A stretch of DNA of 64,000 nucleotides from Theobroma cacao (lineage: Eukaryota > Streptophyta > Magnoliopsida > Malvales > Malvaceae). The stretch spans positions 14,495,203 to 14,559,202 of the forward strand of contig NC_030853.1 in assembly GCF_000208745.1 (NCBI RefSeq), read 5' to 3'. The translations under genes were made by a program, and so were the position numbers. Shown here one piece after another: positions 47,138 to 59,285 of the stretch. Position 1 is the first letter of the stretch. Each line of letters begins with the position of its first letter. The notes under the pieces were generated by a model. It was given only the letters and a program-made list of their open reading frames with translations, was not told where the DNA came from and did not search any database.

Positions 47138-48500
47138 AGTTGACTCCATATGTTTTTTCTTATAACAAAACATTCCTTTTTTATTGATGTCTAATTTCAC
47201 TACTTAAGTGTGCAAGATAAAGTTCAATTCCCTTAATAAATTTGATGATTAAAAACAAGTCAAGAAGCATACTCACTTAGAAGATGGGTTAATCAGTTAA
47301 AGAAGGAAAGAAAAAAGGATTTAGTGAAAACAGAACATTATTAATTGATTAACGTGAATCTTTAATCAGGTAAGGCAAAACTAGGCGCTACATGAAAGTA
47401 AGACTAAAAAGCTCTAATAAGTTAGCACAAGGCTTAACTGATTAAGGAAATGTTGAAAGTGAAACATAGAAGGTTGCTAATCGGTTAAATAGAAGAGTTA
47501 ATCAATTAGAGCTCAAGATTTGAAGTACCTAGAAGCGTCAAAATTTAAATTCAAAAGTGAAGTTAACTGTTAAAGGGCACCAAATGAGGAAATTCAAGTT
47601 TGAAGATTTCTTAACTGATTAAAGCCTATCTTAATCAGTTAAGAATGAAGGGAGAAAAGCTTCAACCAGTTAAGAAGAGTATTAATTAGTTAAAAGAAGG
47701 CTGGCCAAAAACAATGAGTGTAGAGGTCTTAAAACAGAATGTTTTTAATTAGTTAGAGTTTTCTTTAACTGGTTAAGAGAGTGAAAAGAGTTGTCAGACA
47801 GTGTAAGTCAGAGAAGGTTTAATCGGTTAAAGCATGTTGTTAACCAGTTAACAGAACACTGTTTACCCTTTTGAATTTAAGCATTATAAGACAAAATAAA
47901 AGCTTGAACAAGGCTAGAACTATTTCTAATAGTCAAAACTGATATTTCAAGTATAAAAGGAATCTCTAATGGTCAAGAAGAGAAGCTATCTAGAGAAAGA
48001 AAGAGATAAAAAAAAGCCAAAAACCTTCTCTTTGCAAGTGTACTCCACTCTAATCCTTTGTAAACTTTTTTGAGCTTGAATTTGTACTTCTTAGTTCAGC
48101 TAAGTGATCATTTGTACTCAATTTTCTTCTTATTTCTTGATTAATTAAAGTGCGCGAGGCACTTTAAGGGTTATTGTAAAGGTTTAAAGCTTGAGGTAAA
48201 AGCTCACCTTGTAAAAGCTTGGTGGAAGCTGTTAATTCCACTGATTTAGTGAAGTTAGATTAAAAATCCTTGACTAGGAGATCAAGGTAATGGACATAAG
48301 TCAAGTAGATTGAACCATTATAAACATTTGTATTATGTCCACTTCTTTCTGTCCCATCTTTACTTGGTGTCTTTTAACTTTAACAAGTTTTAATTCTTCC
48401 TCTTCTAATTATAAAGAAATTTTCAAAGCTCGAAAGCTTACTGTGTAACATATCCTTTAAGTGTTATTCACCTCCCTCTAGCACTATTTTGGGACCAACA
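47138..48500 (+). mobile_element. Solo LTR of a Sirevirus-type Copia family (1,363 bp), TSD CCCAT
   Basis: Starts at the TTGACTCCATATG end (first base mutated from T) and ends GGGACCAACA; CCCAT stands at 47,133-47,137 and 48,501-48,505. It is the same family as the LTR at 27,759-29,196, in the opposite orientation. It holds about 14-16 TTAATCRGTTAA-like repeats between 47,285 and 47,850, and the tract around AGGTAATGGACATAAGTCAAG near the 3' end typical of Sirevirus LTRs. It interrupts Tnp2 between MKEMFP and DETLLENFY. Confidence 0.9.
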
Positions 48501-48505
48501 CCCAT

Positions 48506-49025
48506 CGGATGAAACTTTACTAGAAAACTTTTATAAAAGAAGACCAAGCTGACTAAGCTTGGACCTGATTATGTTAAAAGTCATGCTTGTAAGAACAATC
48601 ACATGTTATTTTATAAAAAAAGCTTTTGAGTTGTCTTATTGTTTAGTTTTTGGTCATCCTTGGTATAAACTAAATAAATTAAAAGAGGGATGGAAAAGAA
48701 AATTTCGTATAAGATTCTGCATTACCTTCCACTCATATCGAGATTATAAAGGCTCTATATGGTAGAAAAAATTGTAGAATACATGACATGACATGGTTTT
48801 AACAAATCTATTGATGGATTGCTTAGACATCTTGTTGATGGTGAGGCTTGGTAACACTTTAATCACAATCATCGGTCTTTTGCTAAAGAGCCTTGTCGTG
48901 TTGAACTTGGTTTATATTCAAATGGTTTCAGTCCATTTAGACCAACTACGAAACCTTATTTTGTGTGGCTAATAATTCACACTATGTACAACTTACCTCT
49001 GTGGATGTCCATGAAGCAACTATTA
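48506..49025 (+). pseudogene. CACTA Tnp2 transposase relic, middle part
   Basis: Resumes as DETLLENFY, LGPDYVKSHACKNNHMLFYKK (trimmed), VFGHPWYK and LRYLPLIPR-like residues. Then DGLLRHLVDGEAW (48,813-48,850), AKEPCRVELGLYSNGFSPF (48,883-48,940) and YNLPLWMSMKQLL (48,987-49,025), the well-conserved Tnp2 core in the correct order. Frameshifts and stops interrupt it. It stops at the next inserted block. Confidence 0.88.
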
Positions 49026-50565
49026 TGTTAGCCTTGAGTTACATCATGTTTTGATTTAATAAAAACTACATGTTTACTTGAACTTAATGTTAAGCATTTG
49101 AAATTGTCTTTAATACATTTTTAATCTCTTAAGGATACATATTTGTTTGAAAAGCTATACTTCATTAGAAAACATCTTATAAGCTTTCAAACAATGCATA
49201 TTCAGCTAAGAATGCAAGAGCAAACATGTATTGAAATGTTATTCAAATGTAGGAACAAGGCAAGGAGAAAATAACTGGAGAGAAGCATCAAAAAGCTAAG
49301 GAAACTTCAAGACACAAGCCAAAATTTGATCCTAGAAAGCTCGAGTTGATCCATAAGCTGAAAAAGTATAAAATGTGAAGATTATAAAGTCATAGTCAAC
49401 CCTGAAGTGTTTATAGTCGACCCTGTTCCAAAAAGCTCAAAGAAAATCAAGTTTTGGACAAACATAGTCAACCCTAAACCAAGCACAGTTGACCCTGACA
49501 AGTCAAATACAAGGAAAAGTCAACATTACACAGACATAGTCGATTATAGAGGAAGCATAGTCGACTATAGCAGCTCAAACTTGCAAAAAACACGCTCTCA
49601 AGAGAAAAATCGACTAAAAAAGGTTTATGATCGACTATGGAGCCTTAATTTGAGAAATTTGAAAACCATAGTCAACTGTAAGAGCATTGTAGTCAACCCT
49701 CAAGCTTCAGCAACTGTCAAATTTGACTCAAACTTGTGTCTAACAGCTCCAAGCATTACCTCAGTTATAAATAAATGCATTTGAGTCATTTTGACGTAAA
49801 AGAAAACTTAAACCAAAGCTTCAAACCTTAAAGAGACTAGCAAAAGTTTATATTCACTGTCTAGCTTTTTAGTCTTCCATCAAGCTTACAAAGTTGAATC
49901 CTTTCTTCATTCAAGCTTAAATTTCTTCTCTAATTTCATACAAGCTTATAGTCTTAGCACTCAGCTTTTGAGAGGCATTTTTTTGCTGAAATTTGTACTT
50001 TATTGTAAAGGTTCTAGTGTAACCCTGAAAAGCTACTTATAAGGTTTTGTGGTTGACCCTTCAAAAACCACTGTTGGTGGGTTATCACTTGATCCCATTA
50101 AAAAGCAAGAATCCCTTTGTGCATTATGTAAGGGTTAACGATTCCCATTAAAAAATAAGAATCCTTCATAATGGATTGAAATTCCTTGGTTACCAAGTAA
50201 ATGGATGATAGCATCGAAAAAGTCGAACCACTATAAATTATTTGTATCTCGTTCAATTTTTTGCATTATTTTTCATTACCTTTATTTGTCTTAGGAAAAT
50301 AGATTTATATTAATTTATTGTTTCACACTTTGAAAATATTTTTTTCCTTTTATTCCTTCATAGCTAGCATTTAAATTAAGAAAAATATTTTACTTTCGTA
50401 TATTGTTTTTATGTTTAGTGATTCATTGTTGAAAACTTAATTTTGATGCTAAAAACATTTTTTGATGAAAAAGCTTTGATTTTTTATACCTAGATTTTAA
50501 AGAAAGTTTAATATATCAATCCACCCCTTATTGATATGCTTTTCATTGAGACTTTTACACTAACG
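49026..50565 (+). mobile_element. LTR-like block (third Sirevirus-type family) inside Tnp2
   Basis: Begins TGTTAGCCTTG and ends near ACACTAACG, an imperfect TG...CA pair. Internally it carries a TTTTGATTTAATAAAAAC segment near the start and, near 50,170-50,250, the phrase AATTCCTTGGTTACCAAGTA ... GTCGAACCACTATAAAT, as in other Copia LTRs of the window. A cluster of about ten TAGTCGACTAT / GTCAACCCT repeats spans 49,395-49,700. Tnp2 resumes at about 50,578 (SIILGKDK). No target-site duplication could be fixed. A frame at 49,407-49,784 is a by-product of the repeats. Confidence 0.65.
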
Positions 50566-50577
50566 CATTCATATTTC

Positions 50578-52968
50578 TTAATTCAATAATCCTGGGAAAG
50601 ACAAGTTCAGGACAATATTGATGTTTCCTTGCAACCTCTTATATGAGTTGAATGTATTGTGGGACAAAAGTGTAGTGATGTATGATACTTTTAGGAAACA
50701 AAATTTTATTTTATGGATAACATTTCTATGGACAATTAATGATTTTACTACATAAGATATGTTATCTGAGTAAAGCACTCATAGATGTTTATCATGTCTT
50801 TATTGTATGGAACATGTGAAGTATTTCATATTGGAGTATGGAGAAAAGCCTTATTTTTTATTGTCATTGGTAGTTTTTTCCAATGAATCATCTTTTTCAT
50901 CGACAAAGAGATAAATTTAAAAAACATGTTAAATGGGACTCTCCAATTCCCCACTTATCTGGCGAAGAGATTTTGGAACGATTGGATTCAATTCATAATA
51001 TCTCAGGTGCGACAAAGGTTGGTGACCACAAGTTTCCAATTTTTGGTCAAACTCATAATTAGGTGTAGAAGAGCATATTGTGGAAGTTACCTTATTGGCA
51101 TATAAATCTCATTCGTCACAATTTGGATATGATGCATATTGAGAGTAATGTGTTTAAGAACATATTAAATACAATTATGGATGTTAAGGGGAAGATGAAA
51201 GACAATATCAAGGCTTATCAAGATTTGGAAGTGTATTGCAGGCTATCGAAATTGCATTTGATTGCGACTAATGGTAAAATTTATAAATTGAAAGCCTTGT
51301 ACACTTTAAGTAAAAAGAAAAAAAGTTGTGTGTGCTTGGATGAAACAATTAAGAGTTCCATATGGTTTTGCCTTTAACATAGCTAAGAGCGTTAATGAGG
51401 ATGACTACAAATTTTATAAGATCAAATGATTGTCATGTTTTTATGTAAAGTTTGCTCCAAATTGCCCACCATGATATGGTTCTTAACTTTGGAGTGCAAT
51501 TATTGAGATTTCGCATTTCTTTCAAGATTTGTATGCAACCGAATCACATATTGGTCATGTGAATACATTGGACGGAAACATTTTAAAAACTATATGCAAA
51601 CTAGAAAATATTTTTCCTCTAGGATTTTTTTGACTCGATGGAGAATTTGTCAATTCACTTACCTTGCAAAGCTAAGGTTGATGGACTTATCCATTATCGA
51701 TGGGTAGATGTTTTTTAAAGGTATTACGATTTGAGATGTTTAGAATTTAAAATGTTTAATTTCAAATATATATTTCATTTCCATTAGAATTAATATAATT
51801 TTGATATTTAGGTTTTTACATTATCTTAAAAAAAATAAAAAATCGAGCATCTGTTGAAGGATCCATATACGAAGCATATATAATCAAGGAAACATCATCA
51901 TTTTCTCGATATATTTTGAATCCACTATGCTAACAACAATGAATCAGGTGCCACGAAATGATGATGGTAGAGATGTGATTACATCTTATCATATTTCAAT
52001 TTTCACTCATCTTGGCTGACCTTTAAGTCAACAAGATAAATGTTGATTCCTAGAGGAGGATGAGTATTATGCTACGAAACTATATATATTAATGAATTGG
52101 GAGGAGATATTACCATCTATTGTGTATGTATTCTAAGTTGTTGGTAAAAATTGCATATCATTTGCAACTAACTTGTTCCTCGAGTGATAGGATGTTTGAT
52201 GAAATTGTGAAAAGTGAATAAAATGGTATTTTGGAGGAAAAATTAGAGAAAGTACGTGAGGCAACAATTTGAAGTTAGTTTAAACAATATGAAAGGCAAG
52301 GTTAATTTTGAATAAATCCATTTGAAAATATGTGTTAAATAAAAACTTTAAATAATTATGGCGTGGCACTTTTTCATAGGTCATCCAATATATGGATCAA
52401 CTTGATTCTCTTATCCTCGATATGTCTTATAGTCCTAAGCGTATAGTGAGGTGTTACAAGTGCTACTATGTCAACGGATACAAGTTTCACACATTGGACT
52501 ATGGAGTAAATTGTAAGACAATGAATAGTGGTGTCTGCATAAAAAGAAATATCTACAACGATTATGATCATGACTTTACGAGATGTTGATCTGTATCGTT
52601 GAGTTAGAATACTTTGATTTTAACAATAGAGTTGTTCTGTTCAAATGTCATTGGTTGACATTGAAAAAAGTGTTAGAGTTGATCCCCTTCATGGGTTGGT
52701 CGAAATTAGACACAATTCAATTCTTGCTAGTAATGAACCATTTGTTTTATTTGAACAAGTTCATCAAGTTTTTACAAACTCCAACTGCAAAGGAATGAGA
52801 AAGTACCTGAAAAACGAAGAAGGACAAGTACAACTTCATGGGTTGGAACTCAAGGAGTTAAAATCCTCCCTTAAATACAAAATAATGATATTTTGTTTTT
52901 TTTTTTTACTAAAAGCAAACTTTTTACATGTGATGATTGATGAGTTTTTTTGTGTAAAAAATAGTTGA
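50578..52968 (+). pseudogene. CACTA Tnp2 transposase C-terminal half and DUF4216-like tail
   Basis: Continues after the inserted block with VSLQPLI.ELNVLWDKSVVMYD and LWTINDF residues (50,615-50,745). Then HLSGEEILERLDSI (50,957-50,998), the Tnp2 hallmark LPYWHINLIRHNLDMMHIES (51,087-51,146) and a YTLSKKKK segment (51,300-51,323). Further down come YKCYYVNGYKFHT (52,456-52,494) and LEYFDFNNRVVLFKCHWL (52,603-52,656) followed by EPFVLFEQVHQVF (52,735-52,773), the DUF4216-type domain at the end of many CACTA proteins. There are many stops and frame changes, so no active transposase. Confidence 0.85.
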
Positions 52969-53280
52969 TGAGAATGGGTCTTTTTGTATAGCCAAACACT
53001 TGTGTAGTATGATGCACACTTAGGATCCATGGATATGTTTTGTTACTTTTTTGTTAATGAAAACTTCTGTAGATGATTTAATGTTGCTTATAATTCACAA
53101 ATGCAAACTTTTAACATGTGGTGATTAATGGATACTTTTGGTATAAAAAATAATTATCGAGAATTTTTTTTGTATAATCAAACACTAGTGTAGTATTGTA
53201 AGCTGCAAAATTGTAATGCTTGAATATGTTTTGTTATTTTTTGTCAATGTAAATTTAATGCTGCCTATAGTTCACTAGCT
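52915..53280 (+). repeat. Imperfect 188-bp tandem duplication at the CACTA 3' side
   Basis: GCAAACTTTTTACATGTG at 52,915 recurs as GCAAACTTTTAACATGTG at 53,103. Both copies continue with AAACACT(T/A)GTGTAGTAT and ATATGTTTTGTTA. CACTAGTGTAG in the second copy (53,184 on) resembles a CACTA terminus and may be part of the subterminal array. Confidence 0.75.
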
Positions 53281-53581
53281 TAATAAAATTGATTAAGCCT
53301 TTCTTTTATAGTGTAACAATTTCATACTTCACTTACTTAACAAGATTAATTAAGCCCTTTTTATAATTTAGCAATTTTATACAAACTCCATAACTTTTCT
53401 AAGCATTTTTTAATTTTACAATATCACCATGATTGCTAAATAACTAATCTCATTCACAATTCAACAATAAATCAAGATCTAGAATAGAGAAATGCCCTCA
53501 CAATTTACATTAATTTTCATATATTAGAAGTTATACATCTACACCAATCTACTTCATATAACATATAACAACAACATATAT
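53281..53581. other. Non-coding flank between the CACTA relic and the solo LTR
   Basis: AT-rich; contains a short duplicated phrase (ATTAAGCC...TTTTATA...TTTAGCAATTT/GTAACAATTT, 53,290-53,375). No gene seen. Confidence 0.5.
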
Positions 53582-53613
53582 TGTAACACCCCTCTTAATT
53601 TTTTTTTTTTTTT

Positions 53614-54235
53614 ATGGAGAATGGTAATAGGGCCCAACCTAAAGAGACCAGGAAGAAAAGAGAAAGAAAAAGAAAAAGAAAAGTCAAGCTGGCCATTGGA
53701 AAAAGGGAAAACGAGAGAAAAGACAAGAAAGAAGGAGAAGAAAAAAGGGGCCGATCAAGAGAAATAGAAGGAGAAGAAAAAAGGGGGGTCGGTCAATGCA
53801 AATAGTGAAGGAAGAAATGAAAGAAATAAAAGAAAAGAGTGATGGAACAAGACAAAGAGAAAAGAAAAAGAGCTGAAAAAGGGAAAGGAGCCGACTGTGA
53901 GGGAGAGAAGAAAAATTTCAACCAAAAACCGACAAGAAAAGAAAGAAAAAAGGAGAAAATGAGGGAAAGGGAAAGAAGAAAGAAGGAGAAAAAGGAAAAA
54001 GGAAAAAGGAAGGCCGGCTGGAAGAGAAGAAAAAGAAGAAGAAAGAGAGAGAGGGAGCAACGTGCTGGAGGAGAAAAAGAAAAGAGAGAAGAAAAGGAAG
54101 AAAGAAGAGAGAGAGGGAGCGGCGGTGTTGGAGGAGAAAGAGGAGAGAGAAGAAAGAAGAAAGAAGAAAAAGAAGTAGAAGAGAAACGTCGACTGGAAGG
54201 AAGATCGATAGCAAAGGGAGAAAAAAATGTAATAT
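53614..54235 (+). repeat. Purine-strand tract, about 620 bp of GA-rich sequence within the LTR
   Basis: Almost all purine on the plus strand (GAAAGAAGAAAAAGG-type). It produces long Lys/Glu/Arg-rich frames on one strand and Ser/Phe/Leu-rich frames on the other, none of which is credible as a gene. The LTR at the window's left edge has a shorter counterpart (220-590). Confidence 0.9.
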
Positions 54236-54905
54236 AATATAATATAAATAAATAAATAAAAAGAGGAGTAGGAAAGAGAAAGAAAGAAACGAGAAAGGAA
54301 GAAAGAATAGCTAGATACATGCACAAACCAATAGCGAAGTAGCGTATCGCTATTGTGAGATGAGTGGGTGCTAAATTTCAAAAACTATATCCCTGAAAAT
54401 ATATTATATATATTACATTTGATGGTTGATGAAATTGTGGAAAACATGAGTTGGTAGAAAGCCCTAGGTTGTTTGTGATTGCATTCAAGGATTTTAAATT
54501 CGTTTTTTTATATTATACATAAGTATATATCTATAAGGTTTTAATTACGGGGAAACAAACCTTTGACTGGCTTTCACTTTAAATCCATACCTTGCAAGCT
54601 TGTGTGATGTTTGGACCAATGGTCATTATTTGATTCATAGGATTTGATAAAAAAAATTTATTATTGATTTCACTTATCATGTTGATTTGATGGATATGTC
54701 ATGCTTTGAAATAAATTATGCATAACATTCAATTTATGATTATATTGCTTTTGATCTGTCATGTTTTGCAAATGCATTAAATTGCAATGATTTTCATTTT
54801 AACGTGATTGAGATACTCTGGGTAGGGCCTGATACCACACCAAGTTAAGTGTAATCTTTGTGCACAAAGTAATGATTGTTGATTATCGATATTTGATTGT
54901 AAAGA

Positions 54906-55085
54906 GGGACCTGAAACCCCGATTCATATTGAGTGGCGTGAACAGTTCCCATAAGTAGGTAAAAGGGGACCTGAAGTCCTAATTTATATTAGGTGACGTG
55001 GGCAGTTCCCACGAGTAGGTAAACGGGGACCTGAAGCCCCGATTTATATATAGTGGCGTGGGCAGTTCCCACGAGTAGGTGATGA
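54906..55085 (+). repeat. Three tandem 60-bp repeats in the LTR
   Basis: GGGGACCTGAAG(C/T)CC..ATTTATAT begins at 54,906, 54,966 and 55,026, exactly 60 bp apart, each ending in CAGTTCCCA(C/T)(G/A)AGTAGGT. The last two are the most alike. Confidence 0.92.
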
Positions 55086-56269
55086 TGTCTGAGAGAGGAA
55101 GCCTAAGAGCTATACTAAACCTACCCAAGGATGATGCTCACTTGTGGATTTTTATTATACAATGCATGGCATTAACACTTGAAATTTACTATTGAATGGC
55201 AAGTGAAATTTACATATTCATTGGTGATCGATTATTTCACATTTTTATGTTTGAGACTTTTCATTTTATACTTGTCATTGGATTTACTGTTGACTGGATA
55301 TCGAAGTGAAAAGATTTTCTAGTACCTTAAATACAACCGTTTTCATATTTGTTTATTGGTGATTTATTACTTTTAAGACTTGCAAGGTATAAAAAAAAAT
55401 CTCTCAGTTTAATGGAGTATGTTTTCTACGCTTACTCTTGGATTTATAAACATTCCATCTTTATATTTGTTTCTCCTCCTCGCCTGCTCATGAGGTCGAT
55501 GATCACTGGGTCTATGAGACTCGCACCCTTCTTAATTTCCCTTTTTACATATAGGGATCAACCTAGCATGTAATCATCGGTGCATATGGTCCATCGCGGA
55601 TTAGGTAAAGGCATCTCCTAACCCACTCTAAGTCGCTTCGCTGCCTAGGGTTGTGTCATAAAAAATTTGCTAGATGTTGAAAAATGTGTTAACTTATGAC
55701 ATGAATTGTTAAAGACTTTGTAATTGATATTTAATTGTTATTATTTAGAATGAAGTAAACAGTAGTACAATTATTATTATTCATTTACATATGTGAATAT
55801 ATATATTTAATGAATCTAACGGGAATCTCAAATGAGGTTTGTTCGAGACTTGGGGAAATTTCTCGGAAGTCTCGAACGCCGGTAGCAACCTAGGAGGGGT
55901 CGTTACATATATTGTAAAAAAACTAAAGAAATGTATATCCCAACAATATAAAAAGTCTTTGTTCTTTTTAGTCGGTTTGCATCCTTATGTGACAAAACTA
56001 ATTCTTCTCTTCATCTACAACATTATAGATGAAAGTTTCACCAATATTCATCGTTCTTAACACCTCACTCTCCTATCTCAATTCTTCATTCTCCATTTTC
56101 ATCTCATATATTAGAAATTTAGTCTTTTATGTCATTTTTTTCATTGTGCCACTAAAAAAACCCTACAATCTGTTACTTACAATCAAAATATCATTGTAAA
56201 TCTTTAAATACTCAAATACAACAAACACTGACAAGTACAAAAAACAACAAAAGAAAATTTACCTTACTT

Positions 56270-57455
56270 AGGGCTAGGGTGAGTAAAACCAAACCAGATC
56301 AATTATCCGTCTAAACCAAATGCGATTTGGGTAAAACTATTCAGTCTAATTGACCCATTGGGTGAATTGGTCCAAAACGTTTAGTTCAATTAATTTTTTG
56401 GTCGGTTCTCGATTTAAAAATTTTTGGACCAATCCACCCAAAAAACCAAACTAATTTTTATATATATATTAGTATGTATAATATTTTTTTATATATTAAG
56501 AAGAATTGATGTAACCTTAATTAATAATATACTAAAAATATATTAGTTTGTTATATGTATGCATACAAATTATAATCATAGCAATTTAATATTAACTATA
56601 TTTATTTATTTATAAATCTATATTAATATGAAATTACTTATATATTTCAAAGGATATAACTTATATATTAAATTATAATATCTAACAGTAAATATCCTAC
56701 ATATTAATGTGTTATAATTATTACACCTTAACAATGTTTCATAATATAATAATGTTATGAATATATATATATATATATATAATATATATATAATTGTATA
56801 AATATATATATTATATATATAATTTAATTATACATAAGGATTACGATAACTTATAATAAACTGTATTTATATTATTACACTTAATAACTTTATTAGTTAT
56901 CACCTTAGTTTTTATAACAAATTATTTATAATTAGTTATTATTTATACAAAATTTTGATATAAAATATTACAACATATAAATTGTGTCATTTAATTTCAC
57001 ATATCTAATAAAGTAATATATTATATCTATATGTATTTAACTTATACATAAACATTACTATAACTTATAATAAAATTTATTTATATGATTACACTTAATA
57101 AATTTATTAATTATTAACTTAGATTTTATAATATATTTTTTAGAATTTGTTGTTTTTTATACAAACTTTGATATAAAATATTATAACATATAAGTTATGT
57201 CATTAATTATATATATNATATTTGTATATTTTATAATTATAGATGAAGTTTATAAATTTTAATATTGTAATTTACAAAAAAAAAGTGATAAAATTTTGAT
57301 CAATTGATCCAAAATCAAACCAATCGAACCAATTTTATGTTTGGTCAATTTGATCTTTCTTTATATTTGATCGATTTTTTAAAAATACTTAGTCTATTTG
57401 ATCTTTAAGTATGACAGACCAAATCACCCAATGCAACCATTTAGTCCCCCTTATT
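56270..57455. mobile_element. AT-rich foldback/MITE-like element
   Basis: CATTGGGTGAATTGGTC at 56,356-56,372 is matched 16/17 by the reverse complement of 57,417-57,433. The left end begins near GGTGAGTAAAACCAAACC. The interior is extremely AT-rich, with an (AT)n run (56,761-56,793) and one N at 57,217. Boundaries are approximate and no TSD was fixed. Confidence 0.5.
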
Positions 57456-59285
57456 TAGAACAACTACAAAACCTACTCTTTATGTTCTAATCCTTCTAAG
57501 TTGTCCATCTAGAACATTTTGCTTTGCAAAAAACAATAAACTGGTTCTTCTTAGTTCTATTTCAAGTTTAGTTTGCATTTTATTTATTCCGCTTAGATTC
57601 TATTGTTTTCTATTTAAAACATATGAAGTGAGGTTGAAGACATTTTCGTAACATAAGAATCGAAATTGATAAATACAGAAGAATGATTTTGGTTTTTTTT
57701 TCGTTCAATTTCAGAATCGAAATCAATTTCAACAAAGGATAAAAAGACAAATCAATTTCAACAATAAAGATAAGTAGAATTGGGTTTAGCCTCCCAAATC
57801 GATATCCTCAAAAAATTTTACTCTAAATGCATGTTTTAACGAACTAATCAACCTTTGACATGTGGTGACTAATAGGGGAAAGCAGCCACATCGACAACCA
57901 AAAATTCCACGTCATCAACCCTAATTGTATTTTGTAAGTAGCCATTATCTGAAGTCTTTGAGCCTTGTTATATGCCACGTATATAGCAAGTGACAATTGG
58001 CACTGAGATAAAAATTTGTGATATTTCTATTATGAGATAAAAATTTGTTTAGGTAAAATAGGAGAATAGGGTCTTGTTTGAGTACAAATAAACGATAAAA
58101 GAAGTTAACTGGGTATGATAAAAATGCATATAACCAAGGTTTATTTTTTTGGTTATTTAAGACATTTTGTGTCATTCTATGTCATGGTTAAAAAACAGTG
58201 TCATGAACATACGTGCAGAAATGGAACGCTTTCATTCGAAAGATGAAGGGTACAAATTATTTGCTTTTTTATCAGCATGTCAAGGAGGAATTTAGGCAGT
58301 GTTTAAGGATAGGGGAGATGAATCCTTTGACGAACAGAGCAGAGCAATAGGATGGGGAAATTGCCACGTCATGGAGAAGTAGGTAAGGTGGCTAAATCAA
58401 ATAAGAAACTTTTCCCCTTCTCATCACCTCAATTTGCAACCTTTTTAGAAAACATGTCACAATTGAAAATGTAACTCTACATCAGCACCCGCCCGCTTGT
58501 ACAAACGTATGCTCGCCAATCGTGCTTCATGTCACATCCAGGGTGAAATCAGAAATCATTTGGTGCTTTTTGGGATCAAAATCAAATCATATCACTCTCA
58601 ATCTCAAATTTAATTGCTTGCCTTGCTGGGCTAGACCAGAGCTCAACCTGCTTGCCTGCTTCTGCTTGCTTCTTCAGCCCATTGTTCTGATGACTCACTT
58701 CAGGCCTAACCAGCTTTGGGTGGCCCAAAAAATTGCTTCTAAGCTCGTTTTATATATATATATATATATATATATTATGGAAAAAATTTAAAACAATTTA
58801 TACCATTCTAGGTCAAGCTATGTTTAGACAGGATGCAAATAAACATGTAACAATATTATAAGAAGGAAAGATAGCCGAAATCTTCTGGAAGTTTCATAAA
58901 ATTGCAGCACTTTGAAGAAAACATTTAGCTTTGATTCATGTCTCTAAAAATTGCATGCTTTCAAAATCCAGAGTATAAGAAGCCATACAAGTAGAAATAG
59001 GACTGTCTTACTCATAATTCCATAACTTTTTGTGGCCCGAACAGGGAATGCCCGTTTCATGGTCTTATAAATAACGTTTGTATTAGTGACAAAAACTTCC
59101 AAATAGGAAAAGAAAAGAAAAATAAGCTAAGGAAAAGGGTCGACAGCCTAAAGGTTTAAATGGCCCCTGTGGCTTCCCAATGCTTCCCTCAGTAATATTA
59201 TTGAATTGCAAAGTTTCCCTACAATTGTAGGGATTGGTTTAACCCCACATTGCAAAGCTTAACCATGGAATTGTTGAATTCTAAA
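57456..59285. other. Intergenic, no gene recognised
   Basis: Unremarkable AT-rich sequence with a (TA)n microsatellite at 58,750-58,775. The frames at 57,945-58,175 and 58,522-58,791 lack recognisable domains and end in low-complexity sequence; not called. Confidence 0.5.

Larger units (their letters stand above)
53582..55907 (+). mobile_element. Solo LTR (2,326 bp) of a Gypsy-type family, TSD TATAT
   Basis: TGTAACACCCCTC at 53,582 to GGGTCGTTACA at 55,907, flanked by TATAT on both sides (53,577-53,581 and 55,908-55,912). Same terminus and internal landmarks as the truncated LTR at 1-3,367, so a second copy of the same or a close family. No gag or pol inside. It contains a purine tract and three 60-bp repeats, listed separately. 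Confidence 0.88.

Noticed and set aside
49407..49784. 125-codon frame rich in VDP/VDY repeats
   Set aside because: Arises from the TAGTCGACTAT-type repeat cluster in an LTR-like block.
53839..54237. 132-codon Lys/Glu/Arg-rich frame, and the Ser/Phe-rich frames opposite (53,755-54,381)
   Set aside because: Translations of a near-pure purine tract inside a solo LTR; any frame stays open because stop codons are rare in such sequence.
56761..56821. (AT)n palindromic stretch as an origin or cruciform signal
   Set aside because: Simple microsatellite in AT-rich DNA; no supporting context.
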